Shown here: piece by piece, positions 13,401 to 29,700 of the stretch
Layout of the letters: every line of letters starts with the position of its first letter
How positions within the stretch are numbered: the stretch's first letter is position 1
Assembly (NCBI GenBank): GCA_934045905.1
Contig: OW203766.1
Coordinates: 20,578,309-20,642,308 of the forward strand
Source of the DNA: Leuctra nigra
Lineage: Eukaryota > Arthropoda > Insecta > Plecoptera > Leuctridae
Direction: 5' to 3'
Length of the DNA stretch: 64,000 nt
Notes under the pieces: model-generated
The model's database searches: none
Seen by the model: only the letters and a program-made list of their open reading frames with translations
Told to the model about the DNA's origin: nothing
Program-made: the position numbers and the translations under genes

Positions 13401-16400
13401 TAGTAGGTAATAGTAACGTCTCCAACTAAAACTATACCTCGTCTTTTACTAGTATACCTAATGTTTTAAATGCTGTCTTCAGTCGAGAGCTTACCTTGCA
13501 TCGTTGGCAAACCCAGTCAAGACGCCACTCGTCTTTGGAGTTCATCAGTGACATTGTTGCGTCGCGCAATCCGTCGTAGAGGCAGAAGCGGTGGAAGGGT
13601 TCACAGCACGATGCACAGTGTATCAACTTAACAGACAAATAAACTAAATTAATCTCTTGAAACTTTCATGTTATAAAAGAATAGTTGGTTCAGATTGCAA
13701 TAGCCAAAACGAGGAGGGGTACATTAATAATGAGTGGGTACTACCTACCTACTTTTGAAAATAAAAATGCCTCAATGGAAAAATCTGATCAAGCATAAAA
13801 ATATTTCTGCCTAAGATTCTAGTTAAAGGTACCCTATGAAAATGTTTTTGCCTAGATGCTCACCACCCCAATTACAGAATTTCTTGTAGGTAGGTATTTC
13901 TGACAGAAATTTTGGCACGGCAACCTACCTACTTGACAGAGAAAAACTAAAGATGAGGTATGTTACCTTCTCCAAGCCAGCGCTGCCACACAGGAAGCAC
14001 ATTGCTCGAACATGGAAGGGTTCGGAAGCAATAAGTCCGAAACCCGTGTTGCAGACTTCCTCAGGATCGTAGCTTTCCCAGAAATCAATTGAAACCAAGC
14101 TCTTCTCTTCGACACACGGGAGCTTCCCTGGCAGAACCTGCATCGGTTTGACCAACGGTGGGGGAGGAGGGAGCTTGATGGGCTTCCGGACAACGCAAGG
14201 CACATCTTCCACTAACTCGGCTCCAGGTGGAATATTGGGCACTTCGGCTGTCACGGGAACCAGCCTCTTGGTGTCAACATCCATGCTCTTAGCTTCACTG
14301 TCACTGTTCGATTGGGAGGAGACTTTGAGGGTCTTCCCAACGGAAGGAATGGGATCGGTGGTGAGTTTCGACTGACTCTTCTCGGCATTGATATTTGGGA
14401 ATGTAGCTTGGGGTTGACCCAGCACAACAGAAGCACTTCGACATACATGTTTCACTCTAGGTCCTTTCAAGTCCACTTTCTGTCTACGAGATCTGTCACC
14501 TTCAGATCCTTTACGCTCTTTCTTCTTACCAGAACGCTTCAGTGATGATTTGACCAGATTTTTGGAAGCTTTCTTTAATATTTTTTGGTTTAACTGAATC
14601 TCTTTTGGCTTAGCAACACTAATCTCTTCACCAGGAAGATATCTGGAAGCAGCTTTTATTTCTCTCTTATTTGGCCTAATGTTGACTTTTGACTCGACTG
14701 ATTTCGAAACCTTTGGTTTACTTGCAGCAACTTTGACTTCTGATGCAAGACATTCTTCCTCGTCGCCCGGGCGAATCTTCGTGGCATCGTTGAGTGGGAT
14801 GACGGTGATCCCAGAGCGCATGGTCACCGGCAATAGCACGAGCAGCTGCTGCCTTACGTCGTCGGGCATGTTGAAGCAACGCAAACACAACTTCAGCCAG
14901 CAAGCAGGACAGCGAGACTTGTAGAGGCTGCGGCTACCTTTCATATTCTGACCGGTTTTCCACTGCTGACTGCGCACTATTGGGATGTTTTTGCACATTC
15001 CTGAAAAGAGGAATAAATACATTTATTGTATGTGTTGCAGTAGGAAAGGAAGTGGTAGCTACCTACCTACAGAAAAGTCTTTCTCACAAACCCTAAGGTA
15101 CCTAGGGTTACCTATTATATATTTACATGTTTCATTATCTGCTCCCAAACACAAACTAAGTAGGTACATAGGTAGGTAGGGAGTACCTACTAGGTAGACT
15201 TGTATTTGAAGGCATGATGAAATAATCTGTCTAACTTATAATACCAATCCGAGTTCTTACTTTAGTGGCACTTAAGATTGGTAGGTAACTTACTAATATA
15301 AGCCTAAAAGCAATAACTTTACCTTCTCCTCGATGACATTCAAGAATCTGGCTGTTTTTCGGGTCCTTCTGAATCATTTTGGCAACAAACTTGCGGCACG
15401 ACTCGCAACAAAACACTCCAAACTTTCTCGCCTGCTTGACAAACTTGTAGAAACGCACAGCCCCACAGACTCCACATTCAACAGTTCCTGGCCTTAATAT
15501 TTTCTTACCCTTGACAGGACTGAAGTTACCCAGAATTGAATTAGAACTAAAGCCAGCAGAAAAAGAACCCTCCGTACTGTTGTATGTCTGAGTCGCTAGT
15601 TTCAATCTTGCCTTCCGCAGAATAACTTTACTGCCACTGGTACTGGGGCTAGGCCATTGAGGATTGCTGTCTTCACTCGTTCGCACAGTTTCGTTAGAGT
15701 CTGAAGAGCAAGAGCTGATTGAACTTGTTTGACATTGTTCACTTCGACTCGAGTTTGACCTTGAGCCAGGAAGACCAGAGCTTGACAGTCTACTTGTTCC
15801 AGCACCGAAGACATTGAGTTCGCGTAGTTTTAGCTGCACTTTGTAAGTTGGTTTCCATCGACGTTTGCCTTCAACTATCAAGTTATCTTCTCCTAAGATA
15901 TTAGATGATTTCAAAAGCCCTTCTGAGTGATTGAAAACGAAGCTGTTGGTTAACTCTAGTGATGCATTGTTTGAGTCACTTCTAGTTAATGTCTCGACGA
16001 TGAATGATTGGCTCTTTGAACGGGACGCACGAGTCAACTTGCGTTTCTTGACGTCGATGTCAGATTCAATAGGTCTTCTTTCACTCAAGACTTCTTCCGA
16101 TTCCATAACTCGTTTACTAGGCTTGATGACTCTCGAAGACCGGACGCTTCTAAAAGGTAACACAAACTTGCGAATAGCTCCAGTGGCCCCTTTATCCAGA
16201 ACCACTGGACTAGGTTCAGTGACAGCAGCTGCATTTGTGGAAGATTTCTTAGCTCTTTGTAATAACCTCTGAGCGGTTATCTTCTTGAGTGAGGAAGCTT
16301 CGCTGATTGGTTCGGAAAGTGGGTTACTAATGGAAGAGTTGTGAGTAGTACTATTGTCTTTGTTGTCAACAGGAGTTGATGACACTTTATTAGTTCTAAG

Positions 16401-16960
16401 CCTTTGTCTGCGCTTTGTTATTTTATCACTGGTAGGCTTGATGGTATTTTGAAGGTTCGGGTATTCCAACTGTAGAAAGAGATCTAACGCAGCATCTAGC
16501 GATTTACATTTCATAACGTCGTGAAAGTCTTCTTGCTCGAGCCTAGCTTTACATAACTGCTGCGTATGTTCTGCATGCTCGATGGACTTTCGAACATCCT
16601 TCTCATCGAAACCTCGGTAGTCGGCTTCGATCTAAAATAGGGAAAGGAAACTGATTAGTCTCTACCACCAAACTAAATATCCAAGTCAAACAGTAATTAC
16701 TGGAAAACCAGCTAGTTCGTGAGAATGTACATGCTTTGTAATAGGTAGTGAGCATTGGGTGAGGACACAAGACTTGGCATTAGTCACATATTTACCTCAT
16801 CATCCTTGCCAAATAGATCCCTGAACACAGCAAGCCCAAGGCAAACGTTTTTTGCAGCTTCCAGACATTCATTTTCTGGCAAAGCCACACACTCAGATAA
16901 ACCTACATTTATTCGTTTTCTATTAACAGATTTATATGATTTGCCTGGAAACTTTCCCAT
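1442..16960 (-). CDS. trx: Trithorax, H3K4 methyltransferase (KMT2A/B family), 3' end outside window
   Basis: Chromatin protein that methylates histone H3 lysine 4 in a COMPASS-like complex to keep genes active. Seven coding exons join in frame: 16960-16796, 16631-15323, 15000-13967, 13626-13495, 13002-12718, 11944-11832 and 6800-1442, giving 2799 codons. The start ATG at 16960 opens MGKFPGKSYKSVNRKR, in a good Kozak context (ACCATGG). In order: nuclear-receptor-like C4 zinc finger (about 440-475), a second Cys cluster (about 515-530), PHD1 (826-880), PHD2 and PHD3 (881-1016), a split degenerate bromodomain ending LFPWF (about 1311), extended PHD (1370-1480), FYRN (1500-1566), a C2HC finger, a Taspase1-like QVDGAVD (about 1893), FYRC (2555-2636), the WIN motif GCGRTEPF and SET from about 2706. 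SET stops at NHSCE at a GAG/GTAAG donor; the last roughly 55 residues must lie left of position 1. Exon 7 is 5.4 kb. Confidence 0.97.
7700..9352 (+). mobile_element. 5'-truncated non-LTR retrotransposon (RTE/Proto2-like reverse transcriptase)
   Basis: An open frame at 7734-9275 encodes about 510 residues of reverse transcriptase: an NNYRGVTLL palm motif, GFRRGRST, the catalytic LIYADD, SEGLRQGSVLSPTLF and a C-terminal RLRWFGHM with GRPRDRW, typical of RTE-like elements. No endonuclease domain precedes it, so the 5' half is missing. The frame ends in a Glu-rich stretch. The 3' end carries an ATTATTATTAT tail at about 9327-9338. It lies antisense in trx intron 6. The unbroken frame suggests a fairly recent insertion. 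Clade assignment is by motif only. Confidence 0.9.
9391..9505 (+). other. Possible terminal exon on the plus strand inside trx intron 6
   Basis: A good acceptor (TTTCTGACAATTGCAG) is followed by an open stretch containing KVPLLDDCSEELTETF and ending in a stop at 9503-9505. It lies just beyond the retrotransposon tail. I find no partner exon upstream and do not recognise the peptide. It may be a remnant of a nested gene, a captured fragment or chance. Confidence 0.2.
10233..10443. mobile_element. Tc1/mariner-type MITE (211 bp)
   Basis: Terminal inverted repeats of about 27 bp begin CACTCGGCCAAACAAAAC on the left and CACTTGGCCAAACAAAAC on the right (reverse complement). A TA dinucleotide flanks both ends, as expected for the Tc1/mariner group. 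No coding capacity. In trx intron 6. Confidence 0.8.
10905..11022. mobile_element. Small palindromic MITE (about 118 bp)
   Basis: GGGGGCCGATTCTATAACG at the left end matches the reverse complement of the right end (GTTATAGAATAGGCCCCC). The inverted repeats cover nearly the whole element, and the inner arms carry GAAATCAT/ATGATTTC. No clear target duplication. Apart from the retrotransposon and the two MITEs, the rest of trx intron 6 (6801-11831) shows no exon that I trust. Confidence 0.7.
11990..12097. repeat. Two tandem copies of a 54-bp unit
   Basis: TGCACATTGACAATGCATAA starts at 11990 and again at 12044, and each copy runs on through TGATTGATGGAAATATAATA. A simple local duplication in trx intron 5. 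Confidence 0.9.
12450..12660 (+). pseudogene. Remnant of a non-LTR retrotransposon 3' coding end
   Basis: One frame reads through KRGRHREEWKKQVILDM and GLGDPDRLDRRKW to a stop, the usual C-terminal pattern of RTE-like reverse transcriptases (GRP-R-W, then a D-LDR-W tail). No palm domain is attached. It lies in trx intron 5, opposite in strand to trx. Confidence 0.5.
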
Positions 16961-17536
16961 GGTTTACCAGTAAAAACCATTCACTTTTTTCAAGGTACTA
17001 GGCCTATGCAAGGAGGCCATAACAGACAGACAGCACAGTGTTTTCATTTGGAAAACGAAACTCGCATCATGCGCGGTGATGGCGACGCATACTTTGCGCG
17101 CAAATGCAAAGAAGCTGGCCGATGGACCGTGTAGACCGCGGGATGATTTGAAGTGTAAACTTTCAATCATAATTTGTGTTTTTTTCCAAAGTACTGACAA
17201 ACATTTATCTTTCAAATACGAATAATCATAATATAATTTGTCTATGTTATCGCGTTCATCTTGAAATATGCGTTAAATCCATCCCTTTTTATTATTCAGA
17301 CTACTTGATCGGCTTTGTCAAGGTCTACAGTTTGGTCAAAGCACATGCGCAAGGTCACTCGGCGCAGCAGCCTTGAATCTTGATCGATCTTGATCGCCTT
17401 GTTTATGACCTTGTAGAATTCAAGATGGCGTGTGCGTCATGGTTGGCGATGTTTTGACAATTAACGTAATTCGTCAGTGTATCCTATTTATTCTTAGATA
17501 TTGGCCCATCATTAAATAAAAGTACCCACCAGCGCA
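16961..17536. promoter_or_regulatory. Divergent promoter region shared by trx and Rpb7
   Basis: Only 576 bp separate the start codons of trx (minus) and Rpb7 (plus), so both promoters and 5' UTRs must lie here unless non-coding first exons lie further off. The region is richer in CpG than its surroundings. It has TTGCGCGCAAATGC near 17095, CACATGCGCAAGGTCAC near 17341 (like an NRF-1/ewg site) and AAGATGGCG near 17424 (YY1/Pho core). No clear TATA box. Motif calls are by eye only. Confidence 0.6.
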
Positions 17537-22237
<4,701 letters not shown>

Positions 22238-22357
22238 TTTGAATTCAAATCATATATTATTGATGAACGTATTGTTTACACAAGTAACATGGCAACTCTA
22301 AATTAAACTTTGACTTAGCAGTTGAACTTACTCCTGCAAAGTAATGCGTGGTCAAAT

Positions 22358-22951
22358 ATGGACCGGCATATATTCAATTTGAAGTTTGCTGCAAAAGAAA
22401 TGCTGAGGAATTCGAAGCGTTGTGAAAAATTAGAAATTGCAGATAAGGAGAAATGCAGGAAAGCAATAAAACAAGGTAATATGGAAGGAGCTAGGATCCA
22501 TGCTGAAAATTCTATCAGACAAAGAAACCAAGCCCTAAACTACTTGAGGATGAATTCGAGACTCGATGGAGCCGCCAGCCGCATTCAGAACGCTGTCACA
22601 ATGCATCAAGTTACCAGGTCGATGGGCGGAATCGTGCAGTCGATGGATGTCGCGTTGCAGAACATGAATCTCGAGCAGGTCTCGATGCTGATGGACAAGT
22701 TCGAACAGCAGTCGGAAGAAGTGGACGTGCAGGTGGCCACTATGGACAGCTCCATGGGACAAACCGCAGCCGCTGGAATACCGCTCGATCAAGTCAACCA
22801 ACTCATTGCTCAGATCGCGGATCAAGCTGGATTGGAACTCAACTTAGCGCTTCCACAAGAAGGAACAAGCACTCTCGGTACTTCCGCTCTGGCATCTTCA
22901 CATCAAGACACCGATCTTGAATCAAAACTTCACAATCTTCGTAATTTATAA
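22358..22951 (+). CDS. Chmp1: CHMP1, ESCRT-III subunit
   Basis: Charged multivesicular body protein 1 works with ESCRT-III and VPS4 in endosomal sorting, membrane scission and abscission. The intronless frame gives 197 residues, matching the usual 196-199. It opens MDRHIFNLKFAAKEMLRNSK, then GNMEGARIHAENSIRQRNQA and ALQNMNLEQVSMLMDKFE, and ends in an MIT-interacting motif (TDLESKLHNLRNL). I chose the ATG at 22358 (A at -3, G at +4) because family members start just before this HLFNLKF-like motif and no upstream ATG is in frame. A TTAGCAG acceptor-like site at about 22314-22320 may start a 5' UTR exon. The helical core is fairly diverged (for example CEKLEIADKEKCRKAI), so it could be a fast-evolving copy. 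The start codon lies 120 bp after the Rpb7 stop. Confidence 0.95.
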   Translation: MDRHIFNLKFAAKEMLRNSKRCEKLEIADKEKCRKAIKQGNMEGARIHAENSIRQRNQALNYLRMNSRLDGAASRIQNAVTMHQVTRSMGGIVQSMDVALQNMNLEQVSMLMDKFEQQSEEVDVQVATMDSSMGQTAAAGIPLDQVNQLIAQIADQAGLELNLALPQEGTSTLGTSALASSHQDTDLESKLHNLRNL

Positions 22952-23725
22952 GCTTCCTGCAGATGACATGCTATTATTACTACATTTGATTAAAAAATTC
23001 TTAATTAAAACTAGCTTGTTCGTTCAATGTATTATTAGCGACTACCTCTTCTTAGTCTACCTACCCATTATTACTTATTAGATTAACTTTCATTTATTTA
23101 TTTATTTACAACAAACACTTTATTTGTATAAAAGTTTACACAGTTATGGAAACAGACCCACATTAGCGGTATGTATCCATACAATATCAAGATTCATATA
23201 ACTTAGGTAAGCAGGTAGATTATGGCAGTGAGATGTGACTTGTGTTGTCAGTAATTGACAGTAATTGAGTAATTGAACAACATTCTGATAGCCATTTTCA
23301 TGCATGTGTAGGTAACTTTACATGCGCAAGTGATCAATGTGCAGTGTATTCAGGTAAACGATAGGTCAATTTTGATTAATATTTTAAAATTACAATAATT
23401 CACGTTTTGTAAAAATTATTTATCTTGAATGACCATTTAGGTATGCAATGTGTAATTTTGATAGGCTCAATGGGTCATTTTGACGTTCCAACCAATCTGA
23501 TGATTTTGCTGAGAAAAAAAAACAATTAATTCAAAATAGATTGGTTGATAGGTGTGACGTGGTGATGCCGAAAAAGGAAACTGAGAAAGTGCCATAAGAG
23601 TATACCGTAAGTAGTAATGTTCGCTTATCAATATACAAAATAATCTACTCGTCTAATAGTAAATGGATGATCATGATATGAGTGTTGACCCTGAAAGATA
23701 CTTAAAATCTACAACTTTACATCAG
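22952..23725. other. Intergenic gap between convergent Chmp1 and SLC17 genes
   Basis: No gene. ATTAAA at about 22990 could be the Chmp1 polyadenylation signal. GAGAAAGTGCCATAAGAGTA near 23581 is an isolated fragment of the 3' end of family Y. Confidence 0.6.
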
Positions 23726-26700
23726 TTAATTACTTTCTTCAAACTTCAACTTATCAGTTTCTTTGATGTCATCGCTCCTCATAGGAATCATATGGACTTG
23801 CTTCTCCTTATCTTCTAACAACTTAGCATCATTCCACGGCTGGACTGTGGACGTTGCAAATATCAGGTACGGAAGACTGCAGATGGTGTACATGGCTGCG
23901 GCGATGAGGAAGATTACGGGCCAACCGGCAGCACCCTGGAATAAAAATACCTTCATATTAACTTGACTCTAAATTTTATTCAGACAAATGTAAAAATTTG
24001 AGTTGAGCTATGACTTTCTTCTCATTTCTGGCTCTTTTGCCTCTGCAATTGCCAATCCCCTCACTATGTAACCCATTTGTGTACAAACATGGATTTGGGG
24101 AAGTTTTTTAAAAGTTATAGGTCACCAAGAAAAAGATTATTTAGATGGCAAACTACGACTTTTTGGCATTAAAAATAAAGATGTAAAATTCATTAAAAAA
24201 ATAAAAAATGTTCAAAACTTAATTTTCTAGATTTTATTTTTTCTGTTTTCACTATGTGCTTTGGAATTATATTATGAAGGAAACAATTCAGATTAAAAAT
24301 AAGCAAATTTCAGCTGAAAAATGAAACTTTTTTTCACTGGAAATAATATTTTATAATATAATATTTTATTTTGTAATGTACTACATTTAGCACAATTAAA
24401 AAATTTGACATTTGAACAAAATGGATTGGTTGCTAGTCAGGTTTCTTGACAATCATTCGATCCTTGTTATCAATGAAATAAGAGCTCACCTACTAGAGAC
24501 AGTTGACTAGCTAGGGTCGGGTGATGCCACCAAATTATTTTCAACTAATCCGTTTTTCGAGTAGGTACCTATCGTTTTTAGTTTGGTCAAGTATACTTTT
24601 ACCAAAGAGGTTCTAGTATAGGCTTCGCCTTTTACCTTCCAGGTAAAAGCCAAGCCAGGTTTTAGCTATTTCTTTGCCACGCTTCGCTGTACACACGTCT
24701 ATCTTACCGGATAGACCCGATTAAATGTTGAAAGTTGTACTTACACTTGCTTGCAATACCAACCCTGCTACAGGGGTTGAAATGGCCCCAGTCCCTGACC
24801 CAATGCCGTTCATAATACCCGTAAGTGAACCTGGGAACACAGAATACAAACACATTCACAAATTTGGAAAACAGAATCTAACAGCATTTTCATTACAAAT
24901 ATTTTAAATTTTGACTTGACAATCTTGTTTTGACTTTGGACAAAATGTCAAGTACTGGCGCTGCCTCGTCTGGGTAATTTTCATCCAAAACGGGAAGTAA
25001 TTTTAGCGTAGTACTTACAGGTTTTATAAACCTTGGGTAAAACTTTTCAAGATAAAAAAAATTATCAATTAATTTAAATAATATTAATTTATTATTTAAA
25101 TATAATATTTACTAGGAAAACGCTCTGTATAACGCGTTGATGAGCGAGCACGGACACGCGCAACACCTCGAACCGAAAATATGTCGATCGAAAATATCAT
25201 TAAAAGCCAATAATTCTTGAAATTCGTCAGACTTGTAGGTATAAAAATCTCCAAATATTCCTAAAGTATTAGTCCCAATAGCCATGCAAAGTTTTAAGTT
25301 GATCGATCGAACCTTTATGATTAAAATGTTCCTTGTTAAAATTCAAAAATCATAGGATATATTTAAACAAATATACCTGGGACCACTCATATGATAAAAG
25401 TGTGTGTACTTACACAATATTAGACGATCTGTTGAACGGTCATATCAGTTTCATACGTTTGAAAGTTTCTGCACTAACTACCTTGGAACTATAAAGAGAT
25501 AAAGAGTCCAAGAAGCCGTGATCAACATTTTCGAGAAATTTGACAGATAACACGCAAAATGTCAGTAAAATGTCAATAACTTTTGGATTTAAACACAGAT
25601 AAGTCTGAAAATTGTCAAAAATACAGATAATGTTGGTCCCAATGACCATGCAAAGTTTTAAGTTGATCGGTCGTACGGTTCTAGTTTAAATTTCAAAAAT
25701 CATATGAAAGATTTTTTTAAATTTTAACCAATGGGAGGATTTGGCTGAAACTTTGTATGATTGGGTAACATGTTAGTGGTAATGACTTGTCAAAATTTCA
25801 AATTGATAAAACAAACCAATCGAAAGATAATTTTTTTTAAATTTGAACCAATCACGGGATCCCGTTTAAAAACGATCCCAGGGACCGCATAGGCCATAGA
25901 GTACGTTAGTATGTGTACAAAATTTCAGATTGATTGCTTGAGCGGTTTGACCTGGGGTGTGACCACAAAAAAAATACAAACAAACAAACAAAAAAACACA
26001 CAGAGAAAGTGCCATAAGAGTACCGTGGTGACGCTCGCTCAATTATTTATATTTATTATTTTATTAATTATATTTTTTTACTATTAATTTTTTTAAAGAT
26101 TTTATTGTTTTATAGTAGTTTTTAAAGTTTATTTTGATATTTTAAAGGAAAAATTTAAAATTTTTAGTAGATACTAGTATTACTAGGAAAACGCTCTGGG
26201 TAACGCGTTGATGAGCGAGCACGGATACGCGCAACACCTCGAACAGAAATTCTGTCTATCGAAAATGTCATTAAAAGTCAATCATTCTAGAATTTCGTCA
26301 CAGACTTGTATAAAAATCTCAAAAAATTCCTAAAATATTGGTCCAAATAACCATGCAAAGTTTTAAGTTGATAAATTGAACCTTTATGATTGAACGGTTC
26401 CGTGTGAATTTTCAAAAATCCCAGGATCTCCTTCAAAAAATATACCTGGGGCCACTCATATGATATAAGTGTGTCTACACAATATCAGATCGACTGTTGA
26501 ACGGTCATTATCAGTTTCATATGCGTTTGAAAGTTTCTGCTCTAACTACCTTGTCTTGAACTGAAGAGTCGAAGTCGCCGTGAATTTGACAGCCAACACT
26601 CAAAATGTCCGTAAAATGTCAATAACTTTTGGATTTAAACACAGATTAGAATGAAAGTTGTTAAAAATGCAGCTAATGTTGGTCCTAACCATCATGCGAA

Positions 26701-29700
26701 GTTATAAGTTGATCGTTCAATCGGTTCTAGTATAAATGTCAAAAAACACAGGAAATATGGTTTCAAATTTGAACCAATGGGAGGATTTGGCTGAAACTTT
26801 TTATGATTGGGTAAAATGTTGGTTGAAATGACTTGTCAAAATTTCAAATTGATCGGAACAACCAATCAAAAGATAATTTTTTTAAAATTTGAACCAATCA
26901 CGGGATCCCGTTCAAAAACGATCCCAGGGATCTCATAGATTACGTTAGTATGTGTACAAAATTTCAGATCGATTGCTTGAGCGGTTTGACCTGGGCTGTG
27001 ACCACAAAAAAATAAACAAACAAACAAACAAACACACAGAGAAAGTGCCATAAGAGTACCGTGGTGACGCTCGCTACGCTCGCTCAACAAAATGTATAAT
27101 TGCTGCCTTTGTTTTTTGCATTTTTTGAAAAAAAGAATCTGTTCTTTTTATTGGTTTTAATTTAATTTTAAAATCAGTTGTAGGTTATTTTTAAGATTTT
27201 TGATTTTGGTTTTTGAACTTTTATTATTTTTTTCTATTCTGTTGCGCCTTTTTTAATGTCTTTGGTTTATTTTTAATTGGAGTGGGTGTTTTCTGAGTTT
27301 CCCCTCAATTCACTAATGTTGTTGTAATTTACCTGCGAAGTTTGGAGCAATGTCCAACGGGTTCTGATAGAATCCCGAAGAGAATGCACCGATAGCTGTC
27401 ACTGCCATCGTGAGCAGGACTATTGACAGGATCAAGTTGCAACCAGCCATGGACAGCGCGACCAGTAGTACAGCCGGCACAATGTGTGCTGCAACAAACA
27501 AGAAGTAGATTACATGAGAGCGGTTTGAAACCGCTGACGATTCATTTTAAGTAAAAGTTTTCGAACACGTTAGTTTTTATTCTAAACTAGAATTGATGTC
27601 TTCATAATCTACAATAATTTGGAATGGTGACACCAGTCGAAGACCATAACGGAAAGTTGCCAGCGCCACCACATGAACTAAGTAAGATGTGTCTGCGCAT
27701 GCGCTACCGCAAGGTCAAGTGTGTGATACCTCGACGCGGGAACCATTCCCCGTAGCTGTCTCTTGTTAAATTACGAAGTTTTGTTTTGAAATTACAACAG
27801 ATAATGTTATTGGAAATACAAGCTGATAGTGGTCATTTGTCTTGCAAAAGGTGCAGATTATTCGAGTGTAAACGTAATGCCAAAACATTACTCCTAATAT
27901 TTATTAAATAAATTTACAAAATGCCTAAATCTGCTACTAAGACCATGGAGAAGGGGCGGCTTTCACACGGATTCCGACCGAGCCAGCGAGGTCGGTTTTA
28001 GTACCGAACGAGAGCGCTAGTCATTTCTGTTTTGGTCTATTCAAAATAACTCTAGGTATTTGTGGATTTCAGTCAAATTGCAATAGCAAACTCCCTCCGT
28101 GAAATTTATTCATTCAAGATTCCAAATGTGTGCAAATAATTATTGTGAAAATTAACTGCTGCCACTCTGTTACTGTTCGGTAGATATTATGTTGAGATTC
28201 CCAAATTCTTTCTAAAACCTAAAAATAATGTAATAATGAAGCTATCTGGTGGACTGATGGGCTTATATTGGCAAAACAATGGCGAAAATACCGACGATAC
28301 CTTCATATGAAAAAGCCCTGAGAGATCGAAATTTGTAAAACATATCTGTACACGAGATAATGAGGAAAATGGAAAATAATCTACCGAAATACTTTGAATA
28401 CTGAGCTGTTTTACTTCTCATTGAACTTTTGACAACTTAAAAAAGCTGTTAAAATATCAACTTACAAACGATGACTGAGAGTTTTCGCACCTTCCTCAGC
28501 GCGACGTTATGTTTGAGCAGAGTGTCTACCAAAGTGCCGTACAGAATCGCGAAGATGTACTGGCAGAGGAACGGAAGACTTGTCAGCCAGCTGCTCTGCA
28601 ATAGAGGACGATTCATCAATCATAGGTTTTAATTAAATATTATTGCTATTGCAGTACATAATCAACTTGTGATTCATTATTATGAAAACATAAGAAATCA
28701 TAAGTAAATTTGCTCCGAACTTGCGGAGGTCTGAGTTTGATTCCTCCTTCCCAAAGTCAATTTTTCCCTTTGATATTTTAGCCGTTTTTCCCTGTCTTTG
28801 GGACTAAATCAGACCTTTGTTTTGGGCTATTTTTACAATATTATCAATATTTACACATATTTTAGACTGTTTTATGATAATCTGATAAAACATTATCACG
28901 CAGAGATCTGCACACAATGTAGCAAATAAAACAAAGTTTAAAGGTGAGATTGAACTATTTCTTGAACGTGTTGGAAATGACAATACACTAACCATCTCCG
29001 GATCGAATCCGAGTGACCCTGTGATGTATTTGGGAACGAGTGTGGTGAACGTGTGGAAGCCCCAGTCGTTCCCGAACGCAGCTACGCAGCCGATCCAGAA
29101 CTGGAATGACGTCACAACAGCCTTCCAGGGCACAGCGGATTTCTGTTGACAAATCATTTCAATTAGGTACATGATAGGTGTAGATGCCAATTTTATTTTC
29201 GGTGCTCAATCTTCCCAAATAGCTTTAACATATGGTTAGCAACACGGATTTTAGTGTAGGTACGAGATTTTTTTTAAAATTTAATTGATTTTGATTTGAG
29301 ATTTTCTTTATTTCTCAATTTTATACAATACATTATATTTTGTTATATTTATATTTAATTTTCAAGTTGTCTTATTTTCTAATTTTTGTAAATCTGCAGG
29401 TGATTTACTGACGTTTTCTTTCCTCAATTATTGATTTTTATAATGACTGAGTTATTATTTTGTTATTCACCCCCGATCAAAGATGGGCAAAGAAAAGGCC
29501 TCGTACTCATGTGTTAAAATATACAGCATTATCGAACGTCTGGGAATACAAGTTTCAAAGTATCAAGTAGACTACTCCCGATGCACAAGGTCAGATATGA
29601 TATGACATCACTGAACCCACCTGGTTAATATGATCATTGAGATTGTCGAGAATGAAACTCTTCTCCCTCGGACTGATGCGGGGATGCTGCTCTGGCGAGT

